From JBMOOG01 sp049324535 (lineage in GTDB: Bacteria > Pseudomonadota > Alphaproteobacteria > Rhodobacterales > Rhodobacteraceae), in contig JBMOOG010000020.1 in assembly GCA_049324535.1 (NCBI GenBank), forward strand, positions 1 to 64,000: a stretch of DNA of 64,000 nucleotides, in the 5' to 3' direction. Below the pieces are notes generated by a model that had not been told where the DNA came from, did no database searches, and saw only the letters and a list, made by a program, of their open reading frames with translations. Numbering within the stretch: position 1 is the stretch's first letter; each line of letters begins with the position of its first letter. Below are positions 60,497-64,000 of the stretch, one piece after another. The position numbers and the translations under genes were made by a program.

Positions 60497-61944
60497 CCTT
60501 TAACGTCGGCATCGACCTGGGCACCTCGGGCATCAAGGCGGTGCTGATCGAGGATCTGGCCCGCATCGTCGCGGTCGCGCCCGAGCCGATCGCGGTCAGC
60601 CGTCCGCAGGTCGGCTGGAGCGAGCAGGATGCCGACCTGTGGGTGGCGACCGTGTTTTCCTGTCTCGACCGTCTGGCCGCCGAGGCCCCGCGCGCGATGG
60701 CCGCCGTGCGCGGGATCGGACTGTCGGGACAGATGCTCTGCGCGTTGATCCTCGACGCGGATCTCAGGCCACTGCGCCCGGCCATGCTGTGGAACGACCA
60801 GCGCGCGATCGCCGAATGCGCCGAGCTTCTGGCCGCCGTGCCCGACATCGGCCGGCGGACGAACGGCACGCCCGACCCCGGCATCACCGCGCCCAAGCTG
60901 ATGTGGCTGCGCAGGCACGAGCCCGCGCTGATGGACCGGGCGCGGATGCTCATGCTGACCAAGGACTATGTCCGCCTCGCCCTGACCGGAGAGGTCGCCA
61001 CCGAGCCTTCGGATGCGGGCGGCACGCAGCTTCTCGATGTGGCGTCGGGGCGCTGGGATCCGGCGCTCTGTGCCGCCGTGGGCTGGGATCCGGCCCATCT
61101 GCCGCCGGTCCTCGACAGTTGGGCCGAGGCCGGGCGGCTCCGGCCCGAGCTTCTGGCCCGTTGGGGGATGACGGGGCCGGTCGCGGTCGCCGCGGGCGCG
61201 GGCGACAACATGGGATCGACGCTGGGCGCGGGCGGCGCGCGACCGGGCGATGCGGTGCTGACCGTCGGCACGTCGGGGGTGGCCTGCATCGTGGACGCGG
61301 CCTTCCATCCCGGCCCCGAGCGCGCGATCCTGACCTCGGCCCATGTCGTGCCCGGGGTTTTCCTGTCGATGGGCGTGGTGATGTCGGCCACCGCGAGCCT
61401 CGACTGGGTGGGCCAGCTGACCGGGCGCCGGGTGCCCGAGCTCGATGCGGAAGCCGCCGCCTGGGTCGCCGCCCGGGGGCCGGCCGCCGCGCCGGTGTTC
61501 CTGCCCTGCCTGACCGGCATCCGCACGCCCCTGAACCGGCCCGACCTGACCGGGCGCATGGCCGGCCTTCACCCCGGCGTCACGCCGGCGATGCTCGCCT
61601 ATGCCACGATGGAAGGCGTGGCCTTCCAGTTCGCCGATTGCGTCGCCGCGCAGGTCGCGGTCGGTGTCAGGCCCGAGCGCTTCACCGTGGTGGGCGGCGG
61701 AACGCGCAGCGTGCTCTGGCTGCAACTGATGGCCAGCGCGCTTGACCGACCGCTCGGGCTGATCGAGGGCGCCGACATGGCCGGGCCGCGCGGGGCCGCA
61801 CGACTGGCCGCCGTCGCGGCCGGGGCCCCGGTGGCGATCCTGTCCGAGCGCGTCCCCGCGATCCGCGAGGTTGCGCCCGACCGCCGTCTGGCCGAGGCCC
61901 TGGCCCCGCGCCACGCCGCCGTGGCCGCGCTGGCGGCGGGCTGA
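60493..61944 (+). CDS. FGGY-family carbohydrate kinase (xylulokinase-like)
   Basis: 483 residues. N-terminal GIDLGTSGIKAVLI phosphate loop, GLSGQMLCALI, AGAGDNMGSTLG with the catalytic Asp, and C-terminal VVGGGTRSVLWLQLMA. Closest in layout to xylulokinase, but related kinases take erythritol, ribulose and other polyols. The substrate is presumably the compound imported by the adjacent ABC system. Last gene of the plus-strand operon. Confidence 0.9.
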   Translation: MTFNVGIDLGTSGIKAVLIEDLARIVAVAPEPIAVSRPQVGWSEQDADLWVATVFSCLDRLAAEAPRAMAAVRGIGLSGQMLCALILDADLRPLRPAMLWNDQRAIAECAELLAAVPDIGRRTNGTPDPGITAPKLMWLRRHEPALMDRARMLMLTKDYVRLALTGEVATEPSDAGGTQLLDVASGRWDPALCAAVGWDPAHLPPVLDSWAEAGRLRPELLARWGMTGPVAVAAGAGDNMGSTLGAGGARPGDAVLTVGTSGVACIVDAAFHPGPERAILTSAHVVPGVFLSMGVVMSATASLDWVGQLTGRRVPELDAEAAAWVAARGPAAAPVFLPCLTGIRTPLNRPDLTGRMAGLHPGVTPAMLAYATMEGVAFQFADCVAAQVAVGVRPERFTVVGGGTRSVLWLQLMASALDRPLGLIEGADMAGPRGAARLAAVAAGAPVAILSERVPAIREVAPDRRLAEALAPRHAAVAALAAG

Positions 61945-61976
61945 GCTGCGGCCCGAACCGGACGATGACGCGGGCC

Positions 61977-61996
61977 TTCGCGTTTCGGATAGCAGC
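61977..61996 (+). promoter_or_regulatory. Shared 20-bp motif, copy D
   Basis: TTCGCGTTTCGGATAGCAGC begins 97 bases before the secreted SH3 protein gene at 62074. A weaker second copy (GTATCACGGATAGCATGC) follows. Confidence 0.55.
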
Positions 61997-62073
61997 GGGA
62001 CGCGGCAGGCGTATCACGGATAGCATGCGCGGCTGCGCCCGCAGCCCCGTGCCACCGGATCCGGAGAGCCATC

Positions 62074-63060
62074 ATGCCCGCCATGCGTCCCCTCAGCCCC
62101 CTCCTGACCGGCTTGGCGCTGGCCCTCGCCCTCGGGACCTCGAGCCCCGCCGAGACCGCGCGGACCGAAACCCTGCCGGCGGCATCGGTGACGGCGGGGA
62201 CCATCCTGAAGGGCCGGCTGAAGGGGGACGCGACAGTCACCTATGCGGTCAGGGCCGAGGCCGGGCAGACCCTTTCGGTCGATCTGTCCACGTCGAACGC
62301 AAGCCTTTACTTCAACATCCTGCCCCAGGGGTCGCAGGAGGCGCTGTTCATCGGCTCGACCTCGGGCACCGTCGCGGACATTCCGCTGCCGGCGGCCGGG
62401 ACCTACCTCATCCAGGTCTATCTGATGCGCAACGCGGCCCGGCGCGACGAGGCCGCGGATTACGCCATCGGCATCGGCCTTGCCCCCGGCGATTTCGCGG
62501 ACGGGCTGGCCGGGGGGCCGGACTGGTGGCAGGTCGCGGGCCTGGCCGAGGGCGCGCTGAATGTCCGCTCTGGCCTCGACACCCGCTATCCGGTGGTCGG
62601 CAAGGCGGCCAACGGCGAGCTGATGCAGAACCGGGGCTGCCGCATGACCGGCCAGACCCGCTGGTGCAACGTCCGCATCGACGGTTCGGGCGTGCAGGGC
62701 TGGGTGGCCGGACGCTATCTGGTCGAAGGCGCGGCGCCGGCGGCCCCGGAGATGCCCGAGGGCGGGCCCAAGGGCAACGGTGTGCCCTTCGACGCCACCG
62801 GCTCGGTCGAGTGCGCCACGACTGCCGGGGCGCCTATGGCCAGCTGTCTCTTCGGCGTGGTGCGCGACGGCCCCGGCAATGCGGGGGTCTGGATCGCGCT
62901 GGGCGATGGCTCCGAGCGGGCGATCCTCTTCGAGGGCGGCGTGCCGGTCTCGGCCGACAGCCCCGCGCCGCTGAGCCATGAGAAGACCGGGGACCTGTTC
63001 ACGGTCCGGGTCGGGGACGAGACCTACCGCTTTCCCGAAGCCGTCGTGAACGGCGGCTGA
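62074..63060 (+). CDS. Secreted protein with PPC-like and SH3b domains
   Basis: 328 residues with a signal peptide (LLTGLALALALGTSSPAETA). A PPC-like beta domain (about 35-125: GQTLSVDLSTSNASLYFNIL; AGTYLIQVYLMRN) is followed by a bacterial SH3 domain (about 150-215: LNVRSGLDTRYPVVGKAANG; WCNVRIDGSGVQGWVAGRYL) and a C-terminal strand-rich part with paired Cys. Probably a cell-envelope or peptidoglycan-binding protein. GGAGAG precedes the ATG. Confidence 0.75.
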   Translation: MPAMRPLSPLLTGLALALALGTSSPAETARTETLPAASVTAGTILKGRLKGDATVTYAVRAEAGQTLSVDLSTSNASLYFNILPQGSQEALFIGSTSGTVADIPLPAAGTYLIQVYLMRNAARRDEAADYAIGIGLAPGDFADGLAGGPDWWQVAGLAEGALNVRSGLDTRYPVVGKAANGELMQNRGCRMTGQTRWCNVRIDGSGVQGWVAGRYLVEGAAPAAPEMPEGGPKGNGVPFDATGSVECATTAGAPMASCLFGVVRDGPGNAGVWIALGDGSERAILFEGGVPVSADSPAPLSHEKTGDLFTVRVGDETYRFPEAVVNGG

Positions 63061-63076
63061 CCGGGCATGCCGGCAA

Positions 63077-63102
63077 GGGCGGGATCCGAGCCGGTCCCGC
63101 CC
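63077..63102. terminator. Hairpin between convergent genes
   Basis: GGGCGGGA (63077-63084) and TCCCGCCC (63095-63102) form an 8-bp stem. There is no clear T-run. It is placed between the 62074 gene and the minus-strand gene fragment, and could serve as a bidirectional terminator. Confidence 0.45.
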
Positions 63103-63114
63103 CTGCCCCGAAGG

Positions 63115-63339
63115 TCAGAGCGAACACTCGCTGCCCTTAAAGAGGACGTCCTCGACCGTATCGTCGTTCGCGGCAAGGCCGCTCCCGGGGGCCTCTGCCC
63201 CGGCCACCGTGGCCTCGACGCGGGTTCCCGCCACGGAATGGAGGTGGTTGAACAGGGCGGCAAGCGGCGCCATCGCCGCCGCAACCGCATCGAGATCCTG
63301 TCCGATCGCCTGACAGGCTGGCGCAGAGTCGCGACCCCA
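63115..63339 (-). pseudogene. 3' fragment of an unknown gene
   Basis: 75 codons open from just after a TAG (63340-63342) to a stop at 63115. The translation has coherent composition, including ACQAIGQDLDAVAAAMAPL and TVEDVLFKGSECSL. It has no ATG at its 5' end (first ATG at codon 26). It looks like the C-terminus of a protein whose start was removed by the adjacent IS element. The original family is not recognised. Confidence 0.45.
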
Positions 63340-63344
63340 CTACG

Positions 63345-63787
63345 ACCGATGCGCCAAGACCTTCCCGTCTGCCGCCGCGCTCGCCGCTACCGTCTTGATC
63401 CAGCTTTGACGATCAAGGAGTCTGGACCCGAAACTCCTTTGAAAAAATGACCCCAATCGGGGCCCTTGGACGGATTCAGTGTCTGAATGTGGCGGAGAGG
63501 GTGGGCCCGGGGTCGAACCTTCTTTTGTGGATGCCGCTCGGTTTGCAAGGAATTTGTGATCGTCTGGACTTGTGATCGAGTGCGGTCTTTTGTCAGGCCT
63601 GTTCGTGCGGCTGACTGGCGCCGCTGGCCGGGATGGTGATGCGCGGAGCGGGTCCAAATCTCCAAGAGCGAGCTCGAGGCTCGGAGAAGGTTTCTGATTT
63701 GCCCGATCCGGATCATGTCGATCATTTGCCCATGCAGATCATGCCTCCCTCACAACTCGGTGGCCCGGTAGCCCGTTCGACGCCCGA
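63345..63787. mobile_element. Non-coding end of an IS110-family element (possible bridge RNA region)
   Basis: A stretch less GC-rich than its surroundings, between the gene fragment and the transposase stop. It contains four GATCAT copies (63711, 63720, 63737, 63786) and a minus-strand terminator. In IS1111-type relatives the bridge RNA is encoded downstream of the transposase, so this region is the expected place. The exact IS boundary is not visible. Confidence 0.45.
63441..63464 (-). terminator. Rho-independent terminator on the minus strand
   Basis: On the minus strand, GGCCCC-GATT-GGGGTC followed by ATTTTTTC. It ends transcription leaving the IS110 element. Confidence 0.7.
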
Positions 63788-64000
63788 TCATGCGCCGATC
63801 AGCACCGGGCCGCGATAGCTTTCGCCACGCGTCAGCATCGCCCAGATGCCGCGCGCCATCTTGTTCGCCAGCGCGGTGGCCACGACCGGGACCGGCTTGC
63901 GTTCCAGCATCCGCGCCAGCCACGAGCCCTTGGGCGCACCGCGGCGCGAGGCCCAGCGGATCACCGCGGTCGCCCCGATGACCAGCAGTCGACGAATATC
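63788..64000 (-). CDS. IS110-family transposase, C-terminal end
   Basis: The last 70 codons of a minus-strand gene running off the window edge. RRLLVIGATAVIRWASRRG, KGSWLARMLERKP and VATALANKMARGIWAMLTRG are typical of the C-terminal (Tnp_20) region of IS110-family transposases, which carry the catalytic serine and work with a bridge RNA. The N-terminal RuvC-like part lies outside the window. Confidence 0.9.
   Translation of the reverse strand, partial: DIRRLLVIGATAVIRWASRRGAPKGSWLARMLERKPVPVVATALANKMARGIWAMLTRGESYRGPVLIGA

Noticed and set aside
63387..63725. 112-codon minus-strand frame in the IS end
   Set aside because: Composition is unlike a protein, it covers the terminator hairpin, and it lies in what should be the non-coding IS end.
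1..64000. CRISPR arrays or prophage
   Set aside because: No regularly spaced repeats and no phage structural or integrase gene seen; the only mobile DNA is the IS110 end.

Overview
This window is about 70% G+C with dense, often overlapping genes. It reads as a chromosomal segment of an alphaproteobacterium of the Rhodobacteraceae/Paracoccaceae type (Rhodobacter/Paracoccus/Roseobacter relatives). Supporting signs are the F1-ATPase zeta inhibitor (DUF1476), a purS/purQ arrangement, a TIGR01459-type HAD protein, three copies of a GC-hairpin intergenic repeat carrying the AAATACCC(C)GGGGG core common in this family, and protein sequence throughout. All assignments come from reading the sequence; no searches were run.

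Layout. 1-5.6 kb: 5' two thirds of rne, then a DctB/DctD-like two-component pair. 5.6-7.8 kb: purine operon purC-rraB-purS-purQ. 8.0-12.5 kb: ATPase inhibitor, then a B12/methionine group (homocysteine methyltransferase, radical SAM protein, corrinoid protein, small membrane protein, DUF1638). 12.5-18 kb: RNA methyltransferase, ThiE-like protein and the Entner-Doudoroff/pentose-phosphate entry operon zwf-pgl-pgi with a LacI-type palindrome upstream, followed by tRNA-Gly(CCC). 18-31 kb: housekeeping and small genes (RidA, ureohydrolase, HNH, VOC, esterase, AlkA-like glycosylase, MFS, SufE, lipoproteins, RNase D, purM-purN, EnvZ-like kinase, MBL hydrolase) plus tRNA-Ile2(CAT) and tRNA-Asn(GTT). 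31.4-38.8 kb: tripartite tricarboxylate transporter tctCBA plus an AbrB-like protein, divergent from tctD-tctE and a periplasmic binding protein. 38.9-42.9 kb: a probable redox module (two FMN split-barrel proteins, one fused to GAF and a winged-helix-like end; a covalent-FAD oxidoreductase; a cytochrome c). 43-45 kb: heavy-metal P-type ATPase. 45.2-51.4 kb: a secreted protein and a coupled operon of alpha/beta hydrolase, CPBP membrane protease and periplasmic ClpP-like protein, with a divergent paralogous hydrolase. 51.6-61.9 kb: a carbohydrate/polyol uptake and catabolism locus (ABC transporter, SorC regulator, FGGY kinase, AraM-type glycerol-1-phosphate dehydrogenase, SIS isomerase, SDR, HAD phosphatase) around a divergent promoter with a palindromic operator. 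62-63 kb: a secreted SH3 protein. 63.1-64 kb: a broken gene and the 3' end of an IS110-family element.

How the genes work together. The purine, glucose-oxidation and tct blocks are ordinary core metabolism. The most interesting places are: (i) a motif of about 20 bp resembling TTCGCGTTGCGGATAGSNGC, found four times, each about 70-100 bp upstream of the 45.2 kb, both 49 kb and the 62 kb genes, which suggests a shared regulon of envelope or secreted hydrolase-type proteins; (ii) the FMN/GAF/FAD/cytochrome module; (iii) the probable split B12-dependent methionine synthase; (iv) the polyol locus with an archaeal-type glycerol-1-phosphate dehydrogenase relative; and (v) the non-coding end of the IS110 element, which could hold a bridge RNA. 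No CRISPR array or prophage was seen.
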